Positions 1 to 13,036 of a stretch of DNA of 64,000 nt are shown here, piece by piece (the stretch's first letter is position 1; every line of letters starts with the position of its first letter). The translations under genes were made by a program, and so were the position numbers. The stretch spans positions 12,157,001-12,221,000 of the forward strand of contig OU612066.1 of assembly GCA_914767715.1 (NCBI GenBank), in the 5' to 3' direction. The notes beneath the pieces are model-generated. The model searched no databases. It saw nothing but the letters and a program-made list of their open reading frames with translations, and was not told the DNA's origin. The DNA is from Membranipora membranacea. Taxonomy: Eukaryota > Bryozoa > Gymnolaemata > Cheilostomatida > Membraniporidae.

Positions 1-209
1 GTACTGAAAATCTAATTGAATGTTTGCTGAGTGATACACCTTTTGGAGTAGTCACTATTGATTTATTTTTTATCTAATCTTTAGACTATTGATATATGTA
101 TAATTTGCTAGGTAACTAATGAGACTGTTGATGCAAACATAAGGTTTCACCAGAGCAGCCTTTCTCCCTTTCTACCCCGACCTCAAAACTGGCAGCATCA
201 AACGACATC

Positions 210-3200
210 ATGATCTCAAAGGCTACCAACGTCAGCGCGTTTCTGCTTCTGGCAGCGTCATCTTTGCTTTTTCTCTCAAGAGGTGGGTACTTCATACAAA
301 CTTGTATGAGTGCGACTAAAACAATCTTATCTTTTTTTGCAATCGTAAAAATCAACAAAGCTTCTGTTTATTAAATGAAATTCTTTTTTATTTTAAATGT
401 TAGTGTCAATTTTCTAAACAAAAGCATTAGTTGCTGCTTCACTTGCTCAAAAGGAAGTCGGTTGATTCAAGTCTCCACTTATGCGCTCGCCCACACAAGT
501 TTTTATTTTAGAGAAGGCTCTTTTGTAAGCACGGATAGATAACAGTGCTTATGTAAATTCTATAAGGTTTAGATTTAGATGTTTATTACACAGTTTTAAT
601 TTTTGGTTTTCTGAATTTGTTACATCGGTAATTGCGGGTAAAGAAATTGTTTTGTTCACAATAAAAAAACACCAATGATAATAATAAAATTCATCTTATG
701 CATTCGCGGGTTTTATTTACAGTTTTTTATATTATCAATATTTTTAGATATTGATGCCGCAAGTAGCTATGATTGTAATTTTGACACGGATTACTGTGGA
801 TGGGGCCACGACTCCGATTACTACAAGTTCAAATGGGAGAGACGACAAGCAGGGAATCCAAACAGAGGCCAGGGCCCTCTGAAGGATACCTCAGGTTCAG
901 GTGAGCAAATGAGTGTACCAGTTATGTTTGTGCTAATGTTGAAAACATCAAATTATGGATTGATCATCTCATTTCAAATGCACTGGATTTTATCAATTTT
1001 TTTTATAACTTCAATTTTATGCCTTAAATATCTTATGAGATCCGCAAAGCTCTGTAATTCACCACAGAACCATTACTGTATTGATATCTCTACACCGTGA
1101 CCAAGTCTGTCAATGTTCTGATATATAATTATTTTGTAATGTTCTCAGGAAGTTTTGTGAACATTGATGTAATCACAGAGAAGAAGGCAGAGAAGCTGAG
1201 ATTAAAATCTCCCGTGATGGATACAGCAGTTAGCTCCTCTTGTAAGGTTGAGTTTTCTTACAGTATCTTCAAGGCATGGCCAGGTAAGTTAATTTCGTCA
1301 CTCTTTTGGATCAATGATTGAATAGAAAATCATTGTTTTATTGAATATAAGGCAAACTCGTGTGAGATCATTTGTTGGCGATCGAATCGACTGAATCTTG
1401 AGTTGGGTTTTTTGGTTTGCAACTGAAAAACCACTTCACTGTTTTGCAGGGTTGAGTTTTCATAGATTTTAACACCAAAATAATTGGTAATTTACTCAGA
1501 GATTATTGGCAATATGTGATGTTGATCAGATTAATATAGCTTGACACCAAATTCACTTGCTTTTTTAGTACACTGTGAGAATCCAATGGGTGATTCCGCC
1601 TGCCATAACCAGTTTGGAGCATATAAGGATTACGTGTGTAAATCTAATGATCCAAGTGTCCATGGTCATGTTATGGGGAATTGTGCCAAGTTCTGTGGCT
1701 TCAAGTGTGGTGAGTTTAAACTTTATACATTATTTATTTGATGTTGCGTGAATTAAGATTAGAATTGGAATTATGAGCTTATACTGCTGTTTGAAATATA
1801 AACATACTGTTGGCCATGTTGAGGAAAAATACGAAACGTTTTTATGTGAAGAATTTCATCCACTTAAATGCAACTACTATAAGTTTATGGGAACTATCCA
1901 TATACAAACATATGTAGGAGGCATGTTCCTGAAAGAATCTATAAACGTTATTTTCATTCTGTTTGTAGGTAAACTTGCTGTTATTGTCGAGGATGATAAT
2001 GGTAACAAGGAACAAATACATGAAATAGCCTCCTACAGTAGCGAAAAATGGGCACAGATAGGGGTGGCAGTACCACAAAAATACACTGGGCAGAAAATGT
2101 CGGTAAGACATAAATGTCATATATGGTTTATCTTTGAACAAAGCTTTTATGCAACAATAGATGAATGGTGGTTTTTTATTTCCATTTGGAATGTTTGCTT
2201 CAAAATTGCCTTTTGGGTAAAAGGGAAGACAACTTCAACTTTCCAGTTTGGTTAAATGGAAAATGGAAAGGTTAGATACATTTGCTATTCACGTACCCCT
2301 TTTTCACATTCTAGGTGACAATAGAGGCTACAACTGGATGGGACATGCATTCATCTATATCTGTAGATGACATTAAGTTTATAGGATGTGGTAAGTACTG
2401 CAATAAGAATGCTCCCTCTAGCGAAGTACAACCCTTAAAACCTGTATATAGATGTTATATTGGATATATTATATCTTGGTGTCATATCCTTCATTTTCAT
2501 CTATAAATTTTATTACAATATTCTCTTTAGGCTTCTGTATTTTGAGCAATGCTGAAGATTGTCTTGTCTTATGTGGGGGAGGGTAGTGGTATGAGACCGT
2601 ACTCTCCAGAGAACAGATGATTGACACGATACCGACACCGATTCAACCAACATTTTAACCTACATTGAAGTTGATTTGAGTTTTGTGGTTTGTGGGTACG
2701 GAGAAGCCAGGTAAATCCCTTGATAGCAGAGGATTTGATCATTTGTGCTATCAAAGCTGCTGAAGATAATGTCTGATAACATTTCTCTATGTTGAATTAC
2801 AGATTTTCCAACGACTACAACAACTCCAACCACCACCACAACTACAACACCAACAACAACAACCACTACCACAACCGCACCTACTACAACTGTTCTCCTA
2901 GAAACTGGTAAACATCTGCTTTTATTTTGATTAACATTTTCTAAATCTTTTTTACAATGTTTCGTCTTGTAGTATGCTACAATCAATATATCATAATTAC
3001 TTGCTATGGACAAAGCATTGTTAATATGTAACTATGATAGTATTTATTTGTTCAATATTCATCATGGTTTTCTGTAGACATGTATGACTGCGATTTTGAG
3101 TCGACCATGTGTAGATGGAGAAGTGACTCACAACACTGGACATGGGAGAGAAGTTCTGCAGCTAACGGTGATATTAATAGTGGTGCTGGACCTGAAGATG

Positions 3201-6068
3201 ACGCTACTGGTTCTAAAACAGGTTAGGATTGCGTTAGGGACATTACTTTTCACAGATTTTTAATATTTCTTGAAGTTGTTCTCATATATACTTAATTAAA
3301 GGTAGGCATCCCTTAATATTATACAAAGAATGAAACATGCACTAGTGTTATCCGAAGCAAGATGACAGCATAGCAATCAAGGAAGACTGAAATATTTCTT
3401 CCTATTCTGTCCAAGGCAGGAAGGAGCCAATTAATATGCATCATCATTGTTGCTGTGTCATGGCCAGACATCCATAAGTCTAGTAAAGGATGCAATATTT
3501 GTATATTTCACATCAATTGAATTCGTTGATCTCTGATATTTTTCCTTTGGTATAAATTGATATGTGTTCCTTTATTGATGCAGGATGTAGAACCTCATAA
3601 ATGTCCATTTGTTTTCTTCAGGTGGATATGTGATTATGAAGACTACCAGACGAGGAATTGTCGAGCCAGCCAGACTGATATCCCCTGTGATAGACCAATT
3701 TAAACCAAGTCCCAACTGTAGGATGACACTGAAGTACAACATGTTTGCTCCTTCTTTCCGTGAGTTGCTCAGACCTCTGAGTTTCTTTGTGACAAAACCC
3801 TCCTCTTGTTTTCGTATTCACATCTTTCAGCTAAATATGAGCAATGCAAAGTAACCAAGAATTAGATCATCCATACTTTTATGCAACTTTTTCAATTAGT
3901 TTCAAACTGTATTCCTTGGTAATTTTTTCCTTTAGCTCTTCTTTTCTTATTTTATATACATTGTATTTGGCAATGACACGATCGCATCCTGTCTTTTTAA
4001 TCTATCCTTTTTTCATTTTTCTTTCCATCCTGGCAGTGAACTGCTTCAATCAAGACGGTGATATGTCATGCAATAAACAGAGCTCCAATAAAGATAGCCT
4101 CTGCTCGACATATACAGGATGGGCTCAAAATAACTGTGCTAAATTATGTGGATATCAGTGCGGTAAGTTTCAGATAAAACCGTCATTGTCACTTGTTGCA
4201 AAATAATGTTATGTTCGTTTTCACATCAGCAGCTTTTGGTAACCTTAAACTATAATGACCACTAAGATAAACTATTCATTTCTTCATGATAATTGCATAA
4301 CAAAACAAAAATGATATAACATTGATAACTTTGTTTCCTGTAGCCAACTTCAAGGTCTATGTCACAAATGACCTGAACAATCTGGGTAAGTCCTTGTACC
4401 ACTGGAGAAGCCCACGAGATGATAAATGGTACCCGCTAGATATAAACATTGGAATCCACACTCAAAGCGACTTTTATGTAAGTATTTATATTGACGTTAA
4501 TTTCTAATTGCATAACATATCATTTACATTTGTCAGTATTTCTGTTACATTGGTTTTACTGATATTGTATTCTTGACACTGCATGTGTTTTCCATCCAAA
4601 CCTTCCATCAAGGTTGCTAGACCTCATGATATTTGTTGGGTAAAACTATTGTTGCTCGTTTGATTTCAAAATCATGTCTGCTCATACAATGTGTACATCA
4701 TCTCAACGTAGCCATCTCAAAAATATTACTGTTAGTATATAAGATTACTGTTAGCAAATTATTATGTTAGGTATATCTCAGTCTTCGTTTTATTCTTAAA
4801 GGTTGTCTTTGAAGGAATGAGCGGTAAAGACAAGGATGCTTACCTGGCGATAGACAGCATTCAGTTTGTAGACTGTGGTAAGTTTAACTAGTCAGAGAGA
4901 CTCCTATGACACTTGGTCGCCTTTTAGTTAAAGTTGAACCCTCTCCTAAACTGACAATGATTTTAAACTTGTTTAGAGAATTTAGGCGTGGAAGATCACA
5001 AAAGTTAGTTTGTGATTACCTTTACCTATTTTTCCAAATATAAACCTCTAATGTTATCATTTTTGAGGTTTAGTTTGTTGCAAACACATGATCCATGTTT
5101 GTAATACACAATTTTATTCTCTGTTTTAAGACACAAAATTCACAACAACACCAACCACAACGACAACAACGACACCCCCAACTACCACGACCACCACGCC
5201 AACAACCACAACAACAACAACAACCCCTACCACAACTATGACAACCCCCACCACAACTACGACAACAACAACAACCACTACACCCACTACAACAACCACC
5301 ACATCATCGACCACTACTACCACACCCACAACAACAACAACAACAACACCAGCAACCAGCCAACCTACCACAAACAAACCAACAACCACCCCAGCAATGC
5401 CCACAGCAAAGATGGTGACAGCGACTTTGGCTCCTGTTGTAAACATTTTAAATGAAGCAGAAGTCACTGTTCCGAGGTAAACTGCTAACTGCCTTGGTAC
5501 ATAATAAGTTAACTTGCTGTAGACTGAAACAACAGTCTCTATCTTCGCTCGCCCGTCGGGAGTGGTAGCAGGCCTGTTGTTTCAGTCTAAACTTGCTGCA
5601 GTAATGAAGATGGATTGTAATTCTTGAGTTGACTACAAACAACCCCGCTTAAGTTGGCAAGTTGCCATGCAATAAAAAGTTATATCATGGTCTAAACATA
5701 TAAGTATTGTAATTAATTAATGGCCACACACATATGATTTGAGTCACCCTTGATGAAACATTTCCCACTATTGCGAGGTGATATAAAATAATGTTACTGA
5801 TATTCAAGTTGGTATTTGCGTCATGATTTTTTAATGAATTTTTCATGACTTTTTAGACCTCATGATAATTCTTTGTTACAGTGCTGGGAGACAAAGTGCG
5901 GAGGCATCAGAACAGAAAGGATCGAATGTGCTCGGTTTATCTCTGGGTGTCGTAGCAGGTGTGATCGTAGTGGTAGTGGCTGTAGCTGGTGTCATTTATC
6001 ACATTCAGAGGAAGAAATCAATTGCCAGAAGAAAATCGAGCATAGCGCCACTGAACGCGTGGAGTTAA
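210..6068 (+). CDS. Type I membrane protein with two MAM domains, each interrupted by a ShKT-like module
   Basis: I reconstruct 14 coding exons: 210-282, 748-900, 1149-1283, 1569-1709, 1969-2102, 2315-2390, 2803-2907, 3078-3221, 3622-3759, 4037-4162, 4344-4477, 4802-4877, 5131-5476 and 5882-6068. All introns are GT..AG, phases agree, and the total is 1968 nt (655 aa). Exon 1 encodes a signal peptide. MAM unit 1 spans about residues 30-237 and unit 2 about 274-478. In each unit the MAM halves are separated by one exon with six Cys (C-x8-C ... NCAKxCGxxC), ShKT-like. Thr/Pro-rich linkers cover about 238-272 and 479-590. A hydrophobic helix at about 610-634 is followed by a basic tail of about 20 residues. 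Exons 5/6 and 11/12 are 134 and 76 nt in both units, showing internal duplication. MAM domains are usually extracellular adhesion modules; ligand and role here are unknown. Confidence 0.82.
5511..5601. repeat. Small hairpin element in intron 13 of the MAM gene
   Basis: A perfect 15-bp inverted repeat (5521-5535 and 5574-5588, arm agactgaaacaacag) has a 38-bp loop. Near-identical 12-bp direct repeats flank and slightly overlap it (5511-5522 and 5590-5601, aacttgctg followed by tag or cag). This looks like a tiny foldback or MITE-like insertion with target duplication; the family is unknown. Confidence 0.5.
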
Positions 6069-7504
6069 ATCATTTAACTGTATTTGTATCCGGTATTCTT
6101 AAAAAATTGCAGGGCTGGGTTGCCCTGGCTGCGATTCCGGCTTTGCATTCAATATCCACCATGTCTTTTTTTCCTCTGAGAACCCATTTCAACTGTCTGT
6201 GACTATCCTGTCAGGCCAAAGTCATGTGGCCTGAAAATTTGCTTTATAAGAGGATGTGAAATGCGTTGTTTAGGCGATTCAATGGGCAGGAACAATAAGC
6301 ATACTAAGCTCAATGATATCATATGAGGAAGATCAGTCAGCTCCATATACTTATGAATTGAATAGCCATCAGTTGCACTGCATGTCTGCGCCTGTTTTGC
6401 AGGTCCACAACATGATTTCAAGTTTGATGCTTCAAATACTGATATGTGCAGCTGCCTTCACTGCCTATCATATTAACATTGAACTTGACACTTACACATC
6501 ATTAGCCTCACTGGATAGTTCACAAACAAAGTTGGTCGTTCAGGTGGTTTACGGATAGTCTGAATCACATGGGGCCAGAGTTGCAGTTAGAGCCACCGCT
6601 TCTTTTCAAAAACATTTTAAAAACTTTTTAAGTACCGGCTACAGATTCTTGACATTGGCTCAGTGTCCTATTCGAGTTCCTAGCAGATGTTTATTACAAG
6701 ATTGCTGTCGGCGTGCTTTTTTTAAGACACAAATCAGAACTACATCTTCTTGAATTTCATAACACAAATTGTACTCATAATAATATGATTCATATGATTC
6801 TGAAAACATAAAAAAATTGAAAGCTATGGAAAAAATATAATATAAGTTCCAGCCCAGATTGCCATATTTAATGAAATGATGCTTTTACATATATTTTTCT
6901 AATTTATTTTTGTACGCTGATTATTATTTTTGCCGATGTCTGATAAATAAATTTGCTGTCCACCTTCTGAGCCTTATGTATCACATCAGTCAAAGGTCAA
7001 ACAAGTTTTCTCCCACTGTTAATACGGAGTATATATCTTAAAAGCTGTGTATCATGGAAAGATATGCGACTGTCATTATCTAAATTTGCAAAAAAAAGTT
7101 GCTACCAATTTTTGCAATATCACTTCTTCACCACAGAGGGAACAGTCTTGTTCTAAGTAGAAGGTTGGTGCTGAGCTCTTGTAATCGGAAGTGAGTAATT
7201 GTGTACAAATAGTAATGGTTCAAGGTATAAACCAATTCCTTGATTTTTTCATTAACCATTCACACAATTATATTTGTGGACAAAGACTGATAGTGATGTG
7301 ATGATGTTGAGCTTTATTATTTTTTCCTCCTAAAACCATTTGTGGGTGGTACACTGGAGTGAAATTACAAGATTAAAAAAGACAGGGCTCTAATAAAAAC
7401 ATATAGGTCAGTAAGAACAAACAGTAAGGCATTATAACACCTTAGAAAAATTATAAAAGAAGCTATTTTGCAGTTTTGTAGTCCTGCAAACAGGCATATG
7501 AATG
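6069..7504. other. 3' UTR and intergenic sequence
   Basis: No coding region is supported. A possible polyadenylation signal AATAAA at 6946-6951 lies about 880 bases after the stop of the MAM gene. Nothing else is recognised. Confidence 0.4.
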
Positions 7505-8020
7505 TCACGAGATCCACGGGTACTTCTGCTCTCCTTTCTTGTTTAGTGGGTGGGTGTCTTGTTTACGGATTCGTAATATCAGCTTAGAGCATTGGTCTTG
7601 CATGAATAGCTTGATAGGTGGCATACCACACTCACAAATAGCTGCGTCATAGCTGAGATCGGGATAGATGACCTTCAGAGCTTTTCGTTCTACTTGTACA
7701 ACCTATCCATTAGATTGTCAGATATTAACGACGACCAGACTGGACAAGCATAGGTTAGAGCAGAACGGATATTTGCAGTATAGTGTGTTATGAGCCCTTT
7801 ACGGTTGAGACCCAAGCGCTTTAGAGAGCGCATACCATACAATCGGCTATCCATGTTTGAGCATACTTTGTCGATATGCTCACCAAACGTCAGACGTCTA
7901 TTGATTGTCACACCTAACAGTTTGGCCGACTCTAGTAAATTTAGATGTGAAAACTGGAGCTCAACAGCCAGAAATATAATGAGAGCTAAATTTAGATGAC
8001 ATGAATTTGACAGACAACAG
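7505..8020 (-). mobile_element. LINE ORF2 C-terminal fragment
   Basis: The minus-strand frame contains the conserved stretch after the reverse transcriptase core of non-LTR elements. It reads LLGVTINRRLTFGEHIDKV, then RSALTYACPVWSSL, then a Cys-containing tail ending at a stop at 7505-7507. Upstream RT motifs are absent, so this is a truncated dead copy of a CR1/Jockey-type LINE. It differs from the LINE at 19.4-21.9 kb and is a separate family or lineage. Confidence 0.7.
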
Positions 8021-8560
8021 CTTGGGAATGATACCATGTATGATACTATATATTATATACCGACGATAACTGCATGCCTCATGTACACAGGAGATGCGTG
8101 TCAAGAAGCTCCATTACTTGCAATTTTCCATGTCAGTCAAAAGTTAATCTGGCAATCCAGGCGCCCTTTGATTTGCAATTTCGGCACACCATGACAAGTT
8201 TCATCATGCTAGTCAAGGACCGTAGTATAGGAAAACTGGTAGGGGTGGCAAAATTTCGAGACAAATCCGAAGCATTGCCAGGAGTGGTGCTATAAACAGT
8301 TTAAGGCATATAATTAGCAAATGGAAATCCCAGATGAGCTGATTCTGACATGGAATATTCAATTATAGTGTTTTAGGCCACTGTATTTAGCTTTCTAGGG
8401 GAGGCAGTGCCTCTCTGCCTCCATAGATCTACGGGCCTGCTAGTTTCGTCCAGCTATGATATGCTAGGATATGCCAAGGTCATTTTTCACTGTCAAAGAA
8501 AAAACTTATGGCAGGCATAGGATGAGGTTTTGACGCGAGTGTCACATTGAGAGAATTTTC
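8021..8560. other. Intergenic, nothing recognised
   Basis: Short open frames here have no recognisable domain and no splice context. The segment ends at the promoter of the first cysteine-rich peptide gene. Confidence 0.4.
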
Positions 8561-8568
8561 AGAATTAG

Positions 8569-8579
8569 GTATATAAATA
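8569..8579 (+). promoter_or_regulatory. TATA box of peptide gene A1
   Basis: A gtatataaata motif lies about 55 bases before the start codon at 8631. Comparable TATA-like motifs lie 50-85 bases upstream of the start codons of most other cluster members. Confidence 0.6.
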
Positions 8580-8630
8580 ATTGTGACCATGACCAGTATT
8601 CATTACCAGAATTTTTGTTTAGCTGAGATC

Positions 8631-9374
8631 ATGCAGGCGTCAAGGTATGTAGTAGAATCAATGTATGCTTAGTAGTGTTACAAGTGAGAAAGTATGTATG
8701 TTATACAGAAACACTTAGGAAAAGAGTTCCCTTCAGCCACAGTATAGCTAACTTATAATATTCTCGCTTTTATAGTGTTTCTTTTATAACTCTGTATCTG
8801 AATCTCTGTATAAACATAATAAGACTACAGAGAGCTTAGCAGAGTAGGAAGCCTTATTCGAGATATCACTATAATAAAGTTTATGTGATAATCTGCAATT
8901 GTGGAGAACCTCTACTGAGTATTTAAATAGAAGTGGAGCGTGATGAATTAGTGTGGATACTTGAACATAACCAATATGGTTTTATGGAAAAAAAGTACAA
9001 AAGAAGTCAATAATGGATTGCTTGAAATCCCTTATAGAGAAATTTCAGGTCTCAGACTACATTTGCACATGGGTGAAAATTTACACTTCCCTCATCATAT
9101 CATTCTTGTTTCTTGCAGGTCAAAGACAGCTTTCTTGGTCCTTGGGCTAACAATTGTACTGAGTATGATGGCTTTGACCGATGCTATACCAGCACCAGAT
9201 TATTGTCCCAGTCCATATGAGTTCTACGCTGATGGATCAGAGCCATTGGTCTTCTGCTGTAAGGCTTGTATTGTTAACTCATGTCACTGTGCTGGCAGTG
9301 TGGTACACCCCTGGACACAAGGAGGAAAATGCTGGGCTAAATGTGACTGCTTCGGAAACTGTCTCACTATCTAG
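8631..9374 (+). CDS. Secreted cysteine-rich peptide A1 (10-Cys subfamily)
   Basis: Two coding exons, 8631-8644 and 9119-9374 (GT..AG intron, phase 2), encode 89 aa. Exon 1 holds only the start codon and about four codons; exon 2 completes a hydrophobic signal peptide ending near TDA and then the mature peptide of about 60 aa. Cysteine spacing is C-x16-CC-x2-C-x4-C-x-C-x13-C-x3-C-x-C-x3-C, with the conserved block PWTQGGKCWAKCDCFGNC near the C-terminus. An open frame also reads into exon 2 from inside the intron (ATG at 8961), but the family-wide splice pattern favours the mini-exon start. The polyadenylation signal is at 9487-9492. Function is not recognised: size, secretion and disulfide density are those of defensive or toxin-like peptides, which is inference only. 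Confidence 0.82.
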
Positions 9375-9486
9375 ATATCTGAGCTTTCTCCTGAACGTGT
9401 AATGATTCCACGGCTTTCTTTAACAGCCTGATCATGTTTCAAACTGTTTCATTTAAAACTTTCTTACATGTTTAACTCCTCATCTA

Positions 9487-9492
9487 AATAAA
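9487..9492 (+). terminator. Polyadenylation signal of A1
   Basis: AATAAA lies 113 bases after the stop codon of A1. The equivalent site is conserved at similar distances after A2 and A3. Confidence 0.6.
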
Positions 9493-9764
9493 ATTATCAA
9501 GCACTTTCACCCTTTTATTGCAATGTGTGAATGCAATTGAACAGATGTATTTTAAGAACTTCATTTGGATTTTCGGCTGAAACTTTCTGACCAGATTGAC
9601 AAACGCAATAGTTTCAACACAATCTCACAATCTAGATATCTGAGCTTTCTCCTAATGGCTTGAAGTGATAACACTGTTTTTTTCCTCATTTTCTATCTGT
9701 CCAAAATTCATACTGGGCAATATATCAGACGTTTTCACTATGTCACCTGTCACCACATTCCAAC

Positions 9765-9809
9765 TGACACCCGTCACCTGACACCCGTCACCTGACACCC
9801 GTCACCTGT
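9765..9809. repeat. 14-bp minisatellite
   Basis: About three tandem copies of a 14-bp unit, acacccgtcacctg, follow a related half copy just upstream. Confidence 0.8.
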
Positions 9810-10819
9810 CATTACCATGTATACTATATAATACTGCAAAAAATACAATGCTGGTATTACTAAACTAAAACCAATATATCTAAACTTTATTCAGGATGAT
9901 ACGTTGCAATAAGTTTTCATCTATTAAAAATTATTAGGTTTCAAGATTAAATGAGTGGATCTGTATTACACAAGTTTTATAATCAGATGGATCCTGTGAT
10001 CTTCAGTAGCAGGTGTAAATTGTATGCTATGAGTACTTATCACATGTCTCAGTTTTTGATTTCCTCAAACGCCTTAGAACTCTCATAGAATGATGGTTTG
10101 TTGCAGTGGCAATCGGTAAAATGTAACATTTAGAGAGACACTGATCAAGGTGTTAGATACTCCTCGCACTGATCAAACAGGGTGGCTCTTAGTCTTCAGT
10201 TATCTTCTCTTCTGATATGTAGAGACAATTCCAATCTATTGAGTTTAAGCAGGCGTTCCCATTTTCATCATTTGTATTGGACCGCCATTAGGTGTATATT
10301 TAAAGTTGTGTCAATCCCTCGATTATGACACATTTTTATTTTCAAATATGATTTGATTGTTCATATGTGTTTGTTATTTATGATGATGATTAGTAAGGTT
10401 TCAAGACCAGCCTGTGGCGTTTAGCAAGACACAGAGTAATTTCCACCATTAAAAATAAAATGGAAGCTAGGCATGATCTGGATTTTTGTGAAGCGTTTGC
10501 TGAGTTTGCTATGATAGTAATTATGTACACAACATTTTGCTCTTTCAATTTTTCCAAATATGAATCGTGAAACCATCCACATTCAAATTGATTTCTCAAG
10601 AAAATCGTCGAAATATTATATGGCAGCCGAAAGAAAGCTGATTGCAATATCTTACTCTAGATTTGTCTATTGTGGGTAGTGCATTGCAATGTGTACGGCT
10701 CATCTGTTTTGTGGATCTAATTATTTCGGCTATTAATTCATATATATATATTTTGTTTTTGTTTTTGTAACTCTCAAAAGGGGAATGTGGCTAATTTATC
10801 AGTTGGTCCTTACTTCACC

Positions 10820-10821
<2 letters not shown>

Positions 10822-10851
<30 letters not shown>
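10822..10851. repeat. (AT)n microsatellite
   Basis: An uninterrupted run of about 15 AT dinucleotides. Confidence 0.85.
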
Positions 10852-10853
<2 letters not shown>

Positions 10854-11940
10854 TGATATTGATGCCCCTCTTGCAATAAAACCGCTAAATAGGAAAAACA
10901 CTATTTTTATTATTATAAAAGAGGCAAAGTTAGAAGACAGATATCCTGCTTTTGGGAACGTGTGGATTGGCCTTCTTTACCAAATCAGCCAATCTTGCCA
11001 AAGGGCAGACTCACCAAAATATGCTTGTTGAGACAGGCTTCCCTATATCTCACAAGCTCTACCGCAGTGCCAGAATTTTACAAAAGTTCTGTAGTCAGAG
11101 CCCCAACTTAGAACTGGGAGATAATCCCTTTACTGACAGGAAGGCTATAAACACACATTGAATATGCTAGAGTTGCAGCTAAGCTAAGCTATATCAAATA
11201 ATCATCAACCATTTTGAATACCTTTCGCTCTCCCTATTTTTGGAGAGTCCACATTCCTAAGATTCATGTGAGAGCATCTGCAAACCGCCGTGGCTGAAGG
11301 CTCTCACAGACGCTAGAGAAAACAACAGTAATGACTATGGGGAATCTGAAAACCTTGGTTAGAACTTTGCACACTGAGTTTAAGGTGCGGTATGTAAATG
11401 GGTGTTTATCGATTGATCGATTGATCGATCGATTGAGAAAATAGAGTTTTTCTAGCTTGAGTTTGAGCTCATGCCTTGCTCCTTTTGATACTACATCACT
11501 GTGTTTAAAGTTTTGTTCATTGTTATATGGCTTCAGGTATACCCCAGAGACCTTTGTTTTAGGGTCTCAAAGCAAACATTTCTACAAGAGGTGCTCTTGC
11601 TCTTCCTGCTTGCCATGGCCCTTAATAAACTCCTAACCGTCTATATCCCCAACAAATTCTACTCTTTGTCCACAAAAATAGTTGGCAGCCCTGACTTTAC
11701 TAGTTAGATGCAATTCTACAGCCATTTTCTAATTATACATTGTGCTCTAGCCAATGCATGTGCTCTGATTGGTCGGCTACATTCTTTGATTTGTAATGTG
11801 CGCCAAGTTTCTAGATAAAAATAGAAGTTCAATCAGGAAAATATTCAGGATATTTTCCATACTATAAAGAAGAGATTTTCCTTGAGGTGGCTTCCTTGTT
11901 GGCGAAAGCACATCACATTCATTGATAGCAGCAATGAGGG

Positions 11941-11948
11941 ATATAAAA
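11941..11948 (+). promoter_or_regulatory. TATA box of A2
   Basis: atataaaa lies 79 bases before the start codon of A2. An inverted CCAAT element (gattgg) occurs about 170 bases further upstream. Both are conserved in the A3 copy. Confidence 0.6.
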
Positions 11949-12019
11949 GGTGACAGTGTATATGAGCAAGACTTAATGATCTACTCTCTGTCTTCCAGTT
12001 AGAATTTTGGAATTAGAAA

Positions 12020-13036
12020 ATGTTGAAGTCAATGAGGTATGTACTATTACACAGTACTTATACTGTCATTTTAAGCACAACGAGAATAGTATGAGGATAG
12101 AATGTGGTAATGTGAACAGAAAAAGATCTGTCGAAGCAGTGGCATGGGCAAGAGCTTTATTTCTCTCAGATAAATCTGCAAAATAAGCTTTTATTGGACT
12201 CATTTCAGGTTTCAAATAAAGAGTAAATTATTTTCCAACATCTGCAGATCTCACCAGGTGCCCTGGTGATGCCCAGAACCTTCAACAGGGGTTTGTGTTG
12301 TTTTTTCAACCCTAATAATATTTACTGTATACTTGATTCCCAAAGGTTGCTGGACCATGTCCTCCCCTTTTTGTGCTTGTCAAATGTTTAGTTAGATCGT
12401 AGCTTACGATCGTCGAGCCCCTTGGCCGCAATCAAAAATGTAAAAAAATATAGGTATTAATGGAAAATAAAAAAAACCCTAACATAAACAGAAACTAGCT
12501 ATTTTTAGGTGTAAGCTGGAGAAAAAAATTTCCGAAAACATATTGAAATGTTTCAAGGTTTACCTCAGGCACCTGTCATGGCAATAAACTACACTAAATA
12601 ATTCATCTATTGGTATTTGTGGCCAGTACTGTGTTGAGAAGTTGAGGGTAGAAATACCTACACAAAGGCAAATAAACACAATACTTTTTTAAATGATGAT
12701 GCTGTTTCCTTTAAGAGGATAGTGTTACCTGTTTACTCATTCCTACTCTAACACACATACTTCTTGTACTTTTATTGTAGATCTAAAGCTGTTTTTCTAT
12801 TCATTGGGCTTGCAGCTCTCCTGAGTCTGATAAGTTTGAGTGAGGCCGTACCACCACCAGATTTCTGTGTCTATCCGTATACATTCTATCCTGATGGAAT
12901 GGTGCCCTCAGTCTTCTGCTGTAGAGCTTGTATTGTTAATTATTGTCACTGCGCTAGGAGTATGATGCACCCCTGGACACAAGGAGGAAAATGCTGGGCC
13001 AAATGTGACTGCTTTGGAAATTGTCTCCCCATCTAG
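12020..13036 (+). CDS. Secreted cysteine-rich peptide A2 (10-Cys subfamily)
   Basis: Exons 12020-12036 and 12781-13036 (GT..AG, phase 2) encode 90 aa. Exon 1 gives five residues plus two bases; exon 2 gives a strongly hydrophobic signal peptide ending near SEA, then a Val-Pro-Pro-Pro start of the mature peptide. All ten family cysteines are present, with the CDCFGNCLPI terminus. It is nearly identical in layout to A3, 4 kb downstream. A polyadenylation signal lies at 13153-13158. The product should be secreted and disulfide-rich; its target is unknown. Confidence 0.84.

Larger units (their letters stand above)
9493..11706. other. Intergenic with simple repeats
   Basis: No gene is supported. 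The segment holds the minisatellite at 9765-9809 and an (AT)n run at about 10822-10851. Around 9600-9660 there is weak repetition of the A1 3' flank. Open frames near 10390-10650, 10950-11160 and 11500-11707 lack recognisable domains. Confidence 0.4.

Noticed and set aside
116-358. 80-aa open frame on the minus strand
   Set aside because: It is antisense to exon 1 (signal peptide) of the MAM gene, which fits by splice phase; no domain seen.
5126-5467. Val/Gly-rich open frame on the minus strand
   Set aside because: It is the complement of the Thr/Pro-rich linker exon; low-complexity shadow.
8961-9118. Longer N-terminus of A1 starting at the ATG in the intron
   Set aside because: A strong acceptor (tttcttgcag) precedes exon 2 and all other members use the mini-exon; the intron frame is open by chance.
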